Positions 1-8,448 of a stretch of 64,000 nt of DNA are shown one piece after another; the stretch's first letter is position 1; each line of letters begins with the position of its first letter. The notes under the pieces are model-generated. The model ran no database searches, was not told where the DNA came from, and was given only the letters and a program-made list of their open reading frames with translations. This DNA is from Pseudomonadota bacterium. Lineage in GTDB: Bacteria > Pseudomonadota > Alphaproteobacteria > Rhizobiales > Hyphomicrobiaceae. The stretch is taken from positions 186,001 to 250,000 of the forward strand of contig JAFECE010000004.1 in the NCBI GenBank assembly GCA_018242295.1, given 5' to 3'. Position numbers and translations under genes: made by a program.

Positions 1-1974
1 CAAGTGCAGAATTCCTTGCACGGCGCCGAAACACGCCTCGAACAGCTTCAGGCGACGCTGGTGCAGCTGACCCAGGTCTCGACCGACAAAGCCGAGCTCG
101 AACGCGCGAAAGGCACGTCCTGCCCGAATTCGAAGCCGGGCGACGGCCCACGCCGCAAGATGCGCGAAGACGACGCGCAGCGCTTTTCCTTTGCCTCCGA
201 TTTCGTCAAAGGCCGCATCGGCGCCGTCAAAGGCGACATGACGGCGCTGAACGGCGACCTGGCGAAAATCGTCTCCGCCGACGCGTCGACCTTCGATCCC
301 AAAACCGGAACCCGCAACGAGTTCATGCGCGCGCTCGGTCGCAAGCTCGACCTGACCGTGACCGGCTTCAACGCTTTCCGGACCGACCCGCAGCTTCGCC
401 AGATCCGCTCCGACCTCGCTGACCGCGCCGAGCGCACGACATTCGCCGACGGCAAGAACGCCGCGATCTCCTGCCCCGATCCTCAGTTGCAGATGGCGCT
501 TCGCGGCGTGGTCAAAGCCATCGACCAGCTCCCCGAGCTGCAGAAACCGGAAATTGCCGCCGTCGAAGGTTCCGAGGCGACGATCGAAGCCTTCCGCCGT
601 CTGACGACGACCTTTTACGGCCTTCTTTCGTTCAAGATGCCGCCCTCCGCTGACGAACTGCGCGAATTGCAGAAGAAGGCAATCCAGTCCGTCGAAAGCC
701 CCGACGCCGAGGCCCGGGGCGCGCGTGTCTCTGCCGGAGATCAAACCGCAGGCCTCTCGAAACGCGACTATGTTCCGCTCGCCGTCGCGCTATTCGTCGA
801 TCTCTGTCTCTTCCTCGTCTCGATGGGACAGCGCCCCGGCGGCCGCCTCGACGGCCTGGTTCCAAAAATGCAGGCCGCCGAGCGCGGACCGGTTATCGAG
901 ATCCTCTCGCGCTTCAACGATATTCACCGCGACAAGCAAATCCGCGAAAACTTCGAGCTGTTCCGGCACGTCGTCTTCGACATGAACGGCGACTACTACG
1001 TCGCCGTGCCGCTCGACGCCCCGCCGCGCATGAACCCGGCCGAACGCGAGAACCTGCGCGTTGAAGCGCAGCTTCTGGCCAATCTCTTCGCAAGCTTTGA
1101 AAGAGAAAAAATCTTCAAGCGCACGATGCTCCCCCTGACGGGAAGCATTCAGAAACGCTTGCAACGTCAGGGCTCGAAGTTCGCGGGCTCGGAATCGTTC
1201 CGCGTCTACAAGTTCACCAACGGCGCCTGGTCGGACATCATCCTCGGCGCCGTCATGGGGGCCGCCCGCCGCGCCGAGCGAAGCGATGCCACGGGCGCGC
1301 GTTCCAGCGGACGCGAATCCAGTCCCGAGATTACGAAATCGGAAACGTCCATCCCCGAACCGCCAGCTTCACCAGCTGATGACCGCAACGAGCCACTGGC
1401 CGCGCCAATTTTCGAACGGCCCATGCGCGCCCAGCGAGCGAACCTTGCTATCGACCCCGAGCACGCGGCCCGTTTCGGCCCCTATGCCGAGATCTATCGG
1501 CCCGAACCCGAGTTTGCGCCGCAAGCCCCGCGTGTCCGCCGCCCGCCGCCGAAACCCGATCCCGAGGCGGACGTGACCGTGAAGACGGCTGCGAACAGCA
1601 ACACCATTCAACCGGCGCCGATAGCACCGCCTCCTCTGCCGGAATTCCGGCCGGCGACCGTCGTCACGATCCCGCGCACTTCGCAAATCCGGAGCGAAGG
1701 GGCCGCTGTCACGCCCGACTCGTCAGAACCGCGCGCCAGCGTGACGCTGCAGCGGGAAACCGCGACCTTTTCCGTGCCCGTCGGCGAGGCGGTGATGCCG
1801 CCCTCTCTCGAAGCCGCCTTGCGCGGGTTGGACGGCCGCTGGAGCGAGCTGGAAAGCGAGCCGCCCGAGGTTATCGGGGCAGGTGAACAAGTTGCAGCCC
1901 TCGGCGCAGAAATGCAGCTTTCTGAAGACGATAGGGCACTTATCCGGCGCATAGCGCCACCGGCGGCCGAATGA
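1..1974 (+). CDS. Hypothetical single-pass membrane protein, 5' truncated by the window
   Basis: The reading frame is open to the left edge, so the gene probably begins upstream; a GTG at position 4 is the first in-window start. The N-terminal ~250 residues are charged and helical. One hydrophobic segment lies at about residues 255-275 (it starts YVPLAVALFVDLCLFL). A folded-looking region follows to about residue 430, then a long proline- and acid-rich tail from about 430 to 656 that looks disordered. I do not recognise the family. The single helix plus a long tail would fit an envelope or cell-division scaffold, but nothing shows this directly. The next gene, 163 bp downstream on the same strand, is also unrecognised. 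Confidence 0.7.
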   Translation, partial: QVQNSLHGAETRLEQLQATLVQLTQVSTDKAELERAKGTSCPNSKPGDGPRRKMREDDAQRFSFASDFVKGRIGAVKGDMTALNGDLAKIVSADASTFDPKTGTRNEFMRALGRKLDLTVTGFNAFRTDPQLRQIRSDLADRAERTTFADGKNAAISCPDPQLQMALRGVVKAIDQLPELQKPEIAAVEGSEATIEAFRRLTTTFYGLLSFKMPPSADELRELQKKAIQSVESPDAEARGARVSAGDQTAGLSKRDYVPLAVALFVDLCLFLVSMGQRPGGRLDGLVPKMQAAERGPVIEILSRFNDIHRDKQIRENFELFRHVVFDMNGDYYVAVPLDAPPRMNPAERENLRVEAQLLANLFASFEREKIFKRTMLPLTGSIQKRLQRQGSKFAGSESFRVYKFTNGAWSDIILGAVMGAARRAERSDATGARSSGRESSPEITKSETSIPEPPASPADDRNEPLAAPIFERPMRAQRANLAIDPEHAARFGPYAEIYRPEPEFAPQAPRVRRPPPKPDPEADVTVKTAANSNTIQPAPIAPPPLPEFRPATVVTIPRTSQIRSEGAAVTPDSSEPRASVTLQRETATFSVPVGEAVMPPSLEAALRGLDGRWSELESEPPEVIGAGEQVAALGAEMQLSEDDRALIRRIAPPAAE

Positions 1975-2137
1975 AAAAGACTTGGAAAGAAATAGGGATA
2001 ACGCCGTTCGCCTTAAATCGAACCGACCGGCAACGCTTGTTTAACATTCTTCCTGGCTTAATGGGGCCACCGAATGCCCAGCGGGGGGCAGTTCGAAAGT
2101 CCGAAGTTTTTGTCGGCTCAAGATAGGAATTTTTTAA

Positions 2138-2713
2138 ATGCGCATCGCTTCGCCTTCGCGTCTCATGATGGTGGCTCGAACGGACAAGGAAGCACGCCTC
2201 AAGGACTTCATAGGGGATGGACTTGCGCCCCGCGACGAAGGCCCGGCTGATCGGAAGTGCTTGACTGTTTTCGTTCGCAATCCGGATAGCCCGGTCGCCC
2301 GCGCGCTTTGCGCCGCCTGGTCGGAAGGCCGTGTCGACGATACGCGGATCAGAATTTTGATCTGCGATACCAACTCTGAAGAACAAGCATCGGGCGCCCT
2401 GTTCGACATTGCCCACGCCGAGTTTCGCGTCCTCGCCGATCAAAGCTTCGGCTCCGCGCACGAACAACTCGTCGTCGGAGAGAAGTCGGTCTGGATCGGC
2501 GATTGCCTTCGCCGCGATCCGGCAAAGCGCGACGCCTTTGAACTTTTCCATCCGAACGAAGCGACCACTGCCGTTTTCGCGACGGCCTCCTTTGAAAAAC
2601 TTTGGGTGCGCGGCCGCCCGTTGAAGCCCTTCAAGCCGGAGAGCGTCGCCCCTGAGATCATCGCCGTACAATCGGGCGAGCCGGACGCGTTGCCCCGCAA
2701 TCCCCGCCACTGA
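2138..2713 (+). CDS. Hypothetical protein, about 191 residues
   Basis: Soluble protein with no signal peptide or membrane segment. The ATG is preceded by an AT-rich stretch and only weak ribosome-binding sequence. The protein has alternating hydrophobic strands (for example CLTVFVRN and RIRILICDT), suggesting an alpha/beta fold, and a short DxxxR-rich middle. I do not recognise a family. It was preferred over the long opposite-strand frame at 1940-2746 because that frame extends antisense through the preceding gene and has an arginine-rich, low-complexity translation. Its function is unknown. Confidence 0.6.
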   Translation: MRIASPSRLMMVARTDKEARLKDFIGDGLAPRDEGPADRKCLTVFVRNPDSPVARALCAAWSEGRVDDTRIRILICDTNSEEQASGALFDIAHAEFRVLADQSFGSAHEQLVVGEKSVWIGDCLRRDPAKRDAFELFHPNEATTAVFATASFEKLWVRGRPLKPFKPESVAPEIIAVQSGEPDALPRNPRH

Positions 2714-3078
2714 CGGCGAGAGTCGCGATTTAAAAAATACACGCACGCGTTGTCATCCTCGGCTTCAAACCCGGGGATGATTTCGTTTTGGCCCACAGCT
2801 ACGCTCCGTATCCGGCAACGCGACCCACAATCGTGACAGCCAAAACTTATCCCCGCCTTTTCAGGGCGTGGTAATCTCCGCGGATGCATAGAGAAAAAGG
2901 CCGCAAGAACGCGCAAAGGCCGGCATTTCGGATTTTGCCGCCGCGCTTCGGCCGTTGGCCCCTGATGGGCTTTCGGACCCATCGTCAAATGCGATACTCA
3001 ACCTCGGGCTAAGCTGAGGTGCCAATCGTGCGCCTTGCGAAGCTCTGATCGTCGGGCACTCAAACAGGATGCCACCCC
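2714..3078. other. Gene-free stretch before the alpha-2-macroglobulin gene
   Basis: These 365 bases carry no convincing open reading frame. A degenerate member of the GTCATCC palindromic repeat family lies at about 2751-2780, where TGTCATCCTCGG is followed by CCGGGGATGA. The promoter of the 3079 gene is presumably here, but I see no clear -35/-10 pair. Confidence 0.5.
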
Positions 3079-6000
3079 ATGCACTTTATCGCGCGCCTTG
3101 CAGTGTTTTTCGCTCTCATGCTGGCAACGATCTCGAACGTCGCCGCAACCGAGAAGCCCTTCCTGCACTCTGGGATTGCGGCCGATGCGAAACGCTATGA
3201 ATCCTATCTCAAGACCAACTGGAAGCCCGACGGCAAGACGCCCGCCGCGCTGAAGTCCGAAGCGGAAAAAGTTTTCGCCACGGACCCGCGCGCAGCTTCG
3301 CGATCACTCGCCAACGCCGTCGCTATCGACGAGAAGGATTCGAACGCTTGGACGCGCCTTGCCGAAGCCTTGCTCGCGATCAAGCCCGACCCCGACAAAG
3401 GCGGCGAACGCTACGATCTGCCGATCTACGCCTCCGGCGCCGCCTATCGCGGCTATCAGCGCGCGACGGATGATGCGCAGAAAGCGCACGCTCTTTACGT
3501 TCTCGGCCGCACGCTCGAAGCGCGCTCCTACTGGCGCCCGGCAATCGACGCGCTGAGCTTGAGCCTCTCGCTCGCCAGCGATCAGACGACGCGCGAAATG
3601 TACGACCGCCTTCGTGGCGAGTACGGCTTCCGCATGACGGATTACAAGACCGACAATGACGCGACGCCGCCGCGGCTTTGCCTCCAGTTCTCGGAAGATC
3701 TTTCGCGCACGCAAACCGACGTCGCGAAATTCATTTCAGTCGGTGGCAAGGATCCGCAGAACCTCGTCCAGGAAGGCAAGCAGCTCTGCCTCGAAGGCCT
3801 GAAGCACGGCGAACGCTACGAAGTCCAAATTCGTGCGGGCCTGCCCTCCGACATCGGCGAGACGCTGCTGAAAAGCGCAAACATCGCCGTCTATATACCG
3901 GACCGTTCGACCGCAGTTCACTTCGGCGGCAAAGCCTACGTACTGCCGACGCGCGGGCAGCAGGGCATCCCCGTCATCACGACCAATACGAACAAGATCG
4001 CCATCGAGGTCTATCGCATCGGCGACCGCAGCCTTGCGGCGACGCTGCAGTCCGGCGACATGGCGCGCCAGCTCTCGAGCTACGACGTCGACAACATCCG
4101 CGATCGCTCTGGCATCAAGGTCTACGAAGGCCAGATGGACATCGCCTCGAAACTCAATGAAGAAGTTTCGACGGCCGTTCCGGTGACCGACGCGACGGGC
4201 AAGCTCGAACCCGGCGTCTACGTCATGGTCGCGAAGCCGACTGAGAAGCAGAAGGAAGAGAGCTACGAACGCGCCACGCAGTGGTTTATCGTTTCTGACC
4301 TAGGCCTCACGGCCTTCACCGGCAACGACGGCATTCATGCACTCGTCCGCTCGCTGACCGAAGCGACCGCCGTCGCCGGAACCTCCGTCAAGCTCATCGC
4401 CCGCAACAACGAAGTGCTCGCGACCGCAACGACGGATGATCGCGGCTACGCGAAGTTTGACTCAGGCCTGACGAAAGGCGAAGGCGGAGCCGCACCCGCG
4501 ATCCTCGTCGCGCAGAAAGGCGAAGGCGAATACGCCTTCCTCGATCTGACGCTCAACGCATTCGATCTCTCGGACCGTGGCGTTCAAGGCCGCGACCCGT
4601 CCGGCCCCGTGGACGCCTACGTCTACACTGAGCGCGGCGTCTACCGCGGCGGCGAGGACGTGAATGTCACCGCGCTTGTCCGCGACCAGTTCGGCAAATC
4701 TTCAGCCGTACCAACGACGCTGATCGTCTTCCGCCCTGATGGTGTCGAGCAGGGCCGTCTCGTCATGAACGACCAAGGTCTCGGCGGCCGCGCGCTTGCC
4801 GTGCCGCTCGCCAAAACCGCGATGACCGGAACTTGGCGCCTCCGCCTCTATACCGACCCGAAGGCAGAGGCCATCGCCGAGAGGAGCTTCCTCGTCGAAG
4901 ACTTCGTGCCCGAACGCCTCGACATGACGCTCTCGGCCAACATCCCGGCGCTGGTGGCCGACGAAAATCAAACGATCAATGCTGACGGCCGCTATCTCTA
5001 CGGCCCGCCCGCCGCCGGCCTCGGCATCGAAGGCGAGGTCGTCGTGAAAGCCTCGAACAAGGACGTGCCTGGCTTTGCCGGTTACGTCTTCGGACAGGCC
5101 GATGAACTCGTGAACCCCGCGCGCCAGCCGCTCGATGCAAGCTTGGCAATGGACAAGGACGGCAAGGCCGCAATTCCGATCGTCCTGCCGCAAATGGCGA
5201 AGACGCCAAAGCCGCTCGAAGCCGCGATCACCGTCAAGCTTCGCGAGGACGGCGGTCGCACCATCGAGCGCAAGCTCACGCTGCCCGTCGATCTGAAGCT
5301 CGAGCGCATCGGCATCAAGCCGCTGTTCGAGAACTTCACCGCCGTCGAAGATCAGAATGCCGAATTCAACGTCGTGCTCCTCGACGCCAACGGCAAACCG
5401 GAAGCGAACAGCAATCTGACGTGGACGCTGACGCGCCTCGACACGAACTGGCAGTGGTATCGCCGCGACGGGTCGTGGACCTACGAAGCCGTCACCGTGA
5501 AGCGCAAGATTGGCGGCGGAGCGCTCGCCGTTACCGCCGACGGCGCCGCTAAAATATCGCAGCCGATCCAATGGGGACGCTATCGCCTCGACGTCGCCTC
5601 CAACGATGCCGATGGCCCGGCATCGAGCGTGCTCTTCAATGCTGGCTGGTACACGATAGGCGAAAACGTCGATAGCCCTGAACAGCTCGACGTCGCGCTC
5701 GATAAGGACAGCTACAAAGCCGGCGAAACGGCGAAGCTGCGCATCGCCTCGAAGCTCGGCGGCAAAGCGCTCATCGCTGTGCTCGGCACCAGCCTGCACA
5801 TGATGAAGGAAGTCGACATCGCCAAGGGCGGCGGCGAAGTCGAAATTCCACTCTCCGGCGAATGGGGTCCCGGCGCCTATGCCACGGCCATTCTCTATCG
5901 GCCGATGGACGAAGCCCAGAAGCGTATGCCGAGCCGCGCCATCGGCGTTCGCTGGCTGCCGATCGATCAGAGCGGCAACCATCTGAAAGTGGCTGTGACG

Positions 6001-8442
6001 CTTCCCGAGAAGGTAAAATCGGGCAGCACACTCACCGTTCCGTTGAAGGTCGAAGGCCTAGCGCCCGGCGAAGACGCACGCATCGTCGTCGCAGCCGTCG
6101 ACCTCGGCATCCTGAACCTCACCCGCTACGAAACGCCAGCGCCAGAGAAGTATTTCTCGGAGCAGCAGAAGCTGGCTTTCGAGATCCGCGACTTCTACGG
6201 CAAGCTGATCGACGGCATGCACGCGGAACGCGGCAAGCTGCGCTCAGGCGGCGATGGCGGCGCGGCGCTGCAAGGCAATCCGACTGTCGAAACCGTTGTG
6301 TCGCTCTTCTCCGGTCTCGTCCAAGTCAAGGCAGACGGCACAGCAAGTGTCGACTTCGAACTTCCCGACTTCAACGGCACGGTCCGCGTGATGGCCGTCG
6401 CCTGGAGCAAGGACAAGGTCGGCCACGGCTCGGGTGATCTCATCGTCCGCGATGCAGTGGCGCTGACCGTCGCCGTCCCGCGCTTCATGACGCTCGGAGA
6501 CGAGATGAACCTCGGCTTCTCAATCCACAACGTCGATGGACCCGCAGCACCCTACAAGCTCGCGCTGTTCAAGAAGGAAGGTGACGACAGCAACGAAACG
6601 CTGACGGCGATCGCCGACAAGACCGCCGACCTCAAGAACGGTGAACGCACCTTGCAGCGCATCGCATTCAAGCCGGCGGATCTCGGCGCGCTGACGCTGA
6701 AAGCCATCGTCACCGGCCCGAACGACATTCGCGTCAAGCGCGAGATGACGTTCCAAGTCTTGCCGCCCGCGGGCGATATCAAACGCACGACGATCTCGTC
6801 GCTGAAGCCCGGCGGCAAGTTGCAGGTCACGCGCGATCTCGCACAGGATCTGATCCCGTCGCGGACGCGCATCAACCTCTCCGTCGGCCCGGCCGCACGT
6901 CTCGACGTGCCGACGCTTCTGGCTCAGCTTGACCGCTATCCCTACGGCTGCGCCGAGCAGACGGTATCGCGCGCGATGCCGCTCGTCGTCGCCAACGCGG
7001 TCGCGGCGCAAATCGGTCTCGCCGAGGACAAAGCTCTCAAGGAACGCGTGCAAGGCGCAATTGCCCGCGTCTTCGAGATGCAGGACTCGACCGGCGCCTT
7101 CGGCGTTTGGGGTCCGTCATCGACCGATCTCTGGCTGACGGCCTATGTCACGGACTTCCTGACACGCGCCAAGGAAGCGAAGTACGACGTGCCGCGCGAG
7201 GGCTTCAATCGTGCCCTCGATAAGCTGCAGAACTTCATCGCCTATGCGTCCGATTTCGAGAAGGGTGGCGAAGATCGCGCCTACGCGCTCTACGTGCTCG
7301 CTCGCAACGGCCGCGCACCCGTCGGCGATCTTCGCTACTACGCCGACGAGCGCATCGGACGCTTCTCGACGCCGCTTGCCAAAGCGCAAATCGGCGCCGC
7401 GCTCGCGATGATGGGCGACAAGGAACGCGCCGAACGGACGTTTGCGGCGGCCCTTGCAGCGATGCCGGATACGCCGGATAGCGGCTATCGCAGCGATTAC
7501 GGCTCGACGCTTCGCGACGGTGCCGCACTCGTGACGCTTGCCGCTGAGACCGGCATCGCCCGTGACTCGCAGCCGAAGCTCGCGACGGTCATCGCCAAGG
7601 CCTACGAGACGCGCAACTATACCTCGACGCAGGAACAGGCGTGGATGCTGCTCGCGGCGAAAGCGCTGAACGACGAGGTGAAGGCAACGACGCTTTCGAT
7701 CGATGGCAAGCCCGTCAACGGCCCGCTGCTCAAAGGTCTGAAGCCCGCTGAGCTGAAGGACGGCACGCTGACGATCACCAACAACGGCGACACCGCCGTC
7801 GATGCCGTGATCTCCGTCATCGGTGCCGCACTGACACCGGAACCGCCCGCATCGAAAGGCTTCAAGATCGAACGTCAGGCCTATTCGCTCGACGGCAAGA
7901 AGATCGATCTTGCAAGCCTCAACGGCGGCAAGTCCGAGGTGAAGCAGAACGATCGCTTCGTCATCACCGTCAAGGTGACGTCCGACGATCCGGCCGGCCG
8001 CGTCATGGTCGTCGATCGCCTGCCGGCGGGCTTCGAGATCGAAAACCCGCACTTGATCGACAGCGGCGCGATTTCCGGACTCTCGTGGCTGAAGTCGACG
8101 GCCGACCCGGAGCACACCGAGTTCCGCGACGATCGCTTCGTGGCAGCCTTCAACTTCGCCAACGTACGAACAACGTCGGAAACTTCGAACGATGACAATG
8201 GCAGCTCGGTCGAAGGCGTCGATCAGCCCTCGGTTGAACTTCCGGACAATGGCTCGGTCGTACTGCCCGACGGAACGGAACAGAAGAAGCCACCGCAGGT
8301 GACGGCAACGCTCGCCTACATCGTACGCGCCGTAAATCCCGGCACGTTCGTGCACCCGGCGGCAACGGTCGAGGACATGTATCGCCCCGAACGTTACGCC
8401 CGCTCCGCCGCCGGCAAACTAACCGTCTCGGCTAAGGAGTAA
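3079..8442 (+). CDS. Bacterial alpha-2-macroglobulin family protein with thioester motif
   Basis: A 1787-residue secreted protein, the usual size for bacterial alpha-2-macroglobulins. Family knowledge: these act in the periplasm as protease traps, with a reactive Cys-Gln thioester that captures attacking proteases. A signal peptide covers residues 1-24 (core FFALMLATISNVAA). No lipobox cysteine follows it, unlike E. coli YfhM, so it may be soluble in the periplasm. TPR-like helical sequence lies at about residues 45-180, then macroglobulin beta domains. The thioester motif YGCAEQ is intact, with Cys1291 and Gln1294, and is followed by an alpha/alpha-toroid thioester domain. The gene is followed after 6 bp by pbpC, the classic partnership with penicillin-binding protein 1C, which suggests translational coupling and a shared role in guarding or repairing the envelope. 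Confidence 0.95.
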   Translation: MHFIARLAVFFALMLATISNVAATEKPFLHSGIAADAKRYESYLKTNWKPDGKTPAALKSEAEKVFATDPRAASRSLANAVAIDEKDSNAWTRLAEALLAIKPDPDKGGERYDLPIYASGAAYRGYQRATDDAQKAHALYVLGRTLEARSYWRPAIDALSLSLSLASDQTTREMYDRLRGEYGFRMTDYKTDNDATPPRLCLQFSEDLSRTQTDVAKFISVGGKDPQNLVQEGKQLCLEGLKHGERYEVQIRAGLPSDIGETLLKSANIAVYIPDRSTAVHFGGKAYVLPTRGQQGIPVITTNTNKIAIEVYRIGDRSLAATLQSGDMARQLSSYDVDNIRDRSGIKVYEGQMDIASKLNEEVSTAVPVTDATGKLEPGVYVMVAKPTEKQKEESYERATQWFIVSDLGLTAFTGNDGIHALVRSLTEATAVAGTSVKLIARNNEVLATATTDDRGYAKFDSGLTKGEGGAAPAILVAQKGEGEYAFLDLTLNAFDLSDRGVQGRDPSGPVDAYVYTERGVYRGGEDVNVTALVRDQFGKSSAVPTTLIVFRPDGVEQGRLVMNDQGLGGRALAVPLAKTAMTGTWRLRLYTDPKAEAIAERSFLVEDFVPERLDMTLSANIPALVADENQTINADGRYLYGPPAAGLGIEGEVVVKASNKDVPGFAGYVFGQADELVNPARQPLDASLAMDKDGKAAIPIVLPQMAKTPKPLEAAITVKLREDGGRTIERKLTLPVDLKLERIGIKPLFENFTAVEDQNAEFNVVLLDANGKPEANSNLTWTLTRLDTNWQWYRRDGSWTYEAVTVKRKIGGGALAVTADGAAKISQPIQWGRYRLDVASNDADGPASSVLFNAGWYTIGENVDSPEQLDVALDKDSYKAGETAKLRIASKLGGKALIAVLGTSLHMMKEVDIAKGGGEVEIPLSGEWGPGAYATAILYRPMDEAQKRMPSRAIGVRWLPIDQSGNHLKVAVTLPEKVKSGSTLTVPLKVEGLAPGEDARIVVAAVDLGILNLTRYETPAPEKYFSEQQKLAFEIRDFYGKLIDGMHAERGKLRSGGDGGAALQGNPTVETVVSLFSGLVQVKADGTASVDFELPDFNGTVRVMAVAWSKDKVGHGSGDLIVRDAVALTVAVPRFMTLGDEMNLGFSIHNVDGPAAPYKLALFKKEGDDSNETLTAIADKTADLKNGERTLQRIAFKPADLGALTLKAIVTGPNDIRVKREMTFQVLPPAGDIKRTTISSLKPGGKLQVTRDLAQDLIPSRTRINLSVGPAARLDVPTLLAQLDRYPYGCAEQTVSRAMPLVVANAVAAQIGLAEDKALKERVQGAIARVFEMQDSTGAFGVWGPSSTDLWLTAYVTDFLTRAKEAKYDVPREGFNRALDKLQNFIAYASDFEKGGEDRAYALYVLARNGRAPVGDLRYYADERIGRFSTPLAKAQIGAALAMMGDKERAERTFAAALAAMPDTPDSGYRSDYGSTLRDGAALVTLAAETGIARDSQPKLATVIAKAYETRNYTSTQEQAWMLLAAKALNDEVKATTLSIDGKPVNGPLLKGLKPAELKDGTLTITNNGDTAVDAVISVIGAALTPEPPASKGFKIERQAYSLDGKKIDLASLNGGKSEVKQNDRFVITVKVTSDDPAGRVMVVDRLPAGFEIENPHLIDSGAISGLSWLKSTADPEHTEFRDDRFVAAFNFANVRTTSETSNDDNGSSVEGVDQPSVELPDNGSVVLPDGTEQKKPPQVTATLAYIVRAVNPGTFVHPAATVEDMYRPERYARSAAGKLTVSAKE

Positions 8443-8448
8443 ACCGCA

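Noticed and set aside
2440-2988. 182-residue minus-strand frame partly in an intergenic stretch
   Set aside because: It overlaps the 2138 gene and has no recognisable domain or ribosome binding site.
4702-5982. 426-residue minus-strand frame
   Set aside because: Antisense to the alpha-2-macroglobulin gene, whose domains and thioester are clear.
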